Below, piece after piece: positions 63,893-64,000 of a stretch of DNA of 64,000 bases; within the stretch, counting starts at the first letter, position 1; each line of letters opens with the position of its first letter. Origin of the DNA: CAWCDJ01 sp963836015 (GTDB lineage Bacteria > Acidobacteriota > Terriglobia > Bryobacterales > Bryobacteraceae); assembly GCA_963836015.1 (NCBI GenBank), contig CAWIIF010000005.1, positions 124,001 to 188,000 of the forward strand. The letters are read 5' to 3'. The translations under genes and the position numbers were made by a program. The notes under the pieces are model-generated. The model worked only from the letters and a program-made list of their open reading frames with translations, did no database searches and was not told where the DNA came from.

Positions 63893-64000
63893 TCAAGCTG
63901 CGGTACGACCCCTGAAGAAGTGCAGCACCAATGAGATCAGCGCTACGATCAACAGGAGGTGAATCAGGCCACCGGCAACGTGGAACGCGAAGAATCCCAG
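63893..64000 (-). CDS. lmo0937/DUF5670-like small membrane protein, C-terminal part
   Basis: The frame is open from the window edge to a TGA at 63893-63895, giving 35 residues: LGFFAFHVAGGLIHLLLIVA, then LISLVLHFFRGRTAA. The Gly-Gly-x-Ile-His-x-Leu-Leu pattern and the second membrane span followed by a short Arg tail fit the lmo0937 family of about 50-residue two-span proteins of unknown role, often stress-induced. The start lies outside the window. Confidence 0.7.
   Translation of the reverse strand: MGFFAFHVAGGLIHLLLIVALISLVLHFFRGRTAA

Overview
The window is high-GC DNA that I place in the Acidobacteriota, most likely a Solibacter/Bryobacter-like soil lineage. This rests on family content, not on a marker-gene tree: Oar-type TonB-dependent receptors with a carboxypeptidase-like N-terminal domain, a Solibacter-type C-terminal domain of the TIGR03437 kind, a PEP-CTERM protein, secreted Tat-type oxidoreductases, a secretin with a cohesin tail, and many plant-polysaccharide enzymes.

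From 1 to 25.6 kb the content is mostly core. It starts with a cut-off patatin-like phospholipase and a few small conserved genes. Then comes a minus-strand operon (11.5 to 4.9 kb) encoding a TPR-secretin-cohesin protein, two pseudopilins, a large TIGR03437 protein and a fibronectin-III lipoprotein. Housekeeping genes follow: smpB, a glcD-type oxidase, galU, a 7Fe ferredoxin, queD, a DinG-type helicase, an ABC-F ATPase, a siroheme-synthesis dehydrogenase, der, a bactofilin, a methyltransferase, a GT2 glycosyltransferase, lysS and a LolC/E-type permease.

From 25.6 to 43.8 kb the content is accessory. A VapBC-like pair with a palindromic operator precedes a secreted glucuronoxylan-type set: a CE15 glucuronoyl esterase fused to an SGNH hydrolase, a glucarate-dehydratase-like enolase, a GH67 alpha-glucuronidase, a GH3 glycosidase with PA14, and a second enolase-superfamily enzyme. 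A TMTC-like TPR membrane protein, a TIM-barrel isomerase plus Gfo/Idh/MocA pair, an ACT protein, a FabH-type synthase and an exported flavodoxin-like protein complete it.

From 44.04 to 56.64 kb lies the most striking structure. The two halves of a tRNA-Ser(GCT) gene sit in the same orientation 12.5 kb apart and share an anticodon-loop repeat, as expected for an element integrated into the tRNA. Between them are an IS630 remnant, a propeller-type sensor kinase with its response regulator, a TonB-dependent receptor, a frameshifted GH95-like glycosidase carrying a LamG domain in permuted order, and a truncated GH2 gene. This looks like a decaying polysaccharide-utilisation island. Its tRNA junction at 56.6 kb is itself damaged.

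From 56.7 to 64 kb there is an intact tRNA-Arg(CCG), a DUF429 gene, and a second TonB-dependent receptor split by a complete 1,916-bp ISAzo13-type insertion sequence. That IS has a 3-bp target duplication, 17-bp imperfect terminal repeats and an A8 slippery site for -1 frameshifting. The window ends with an M48-like protein lacking its zinc motif and the C-terminus of a small lmo0937-type membrane protein.
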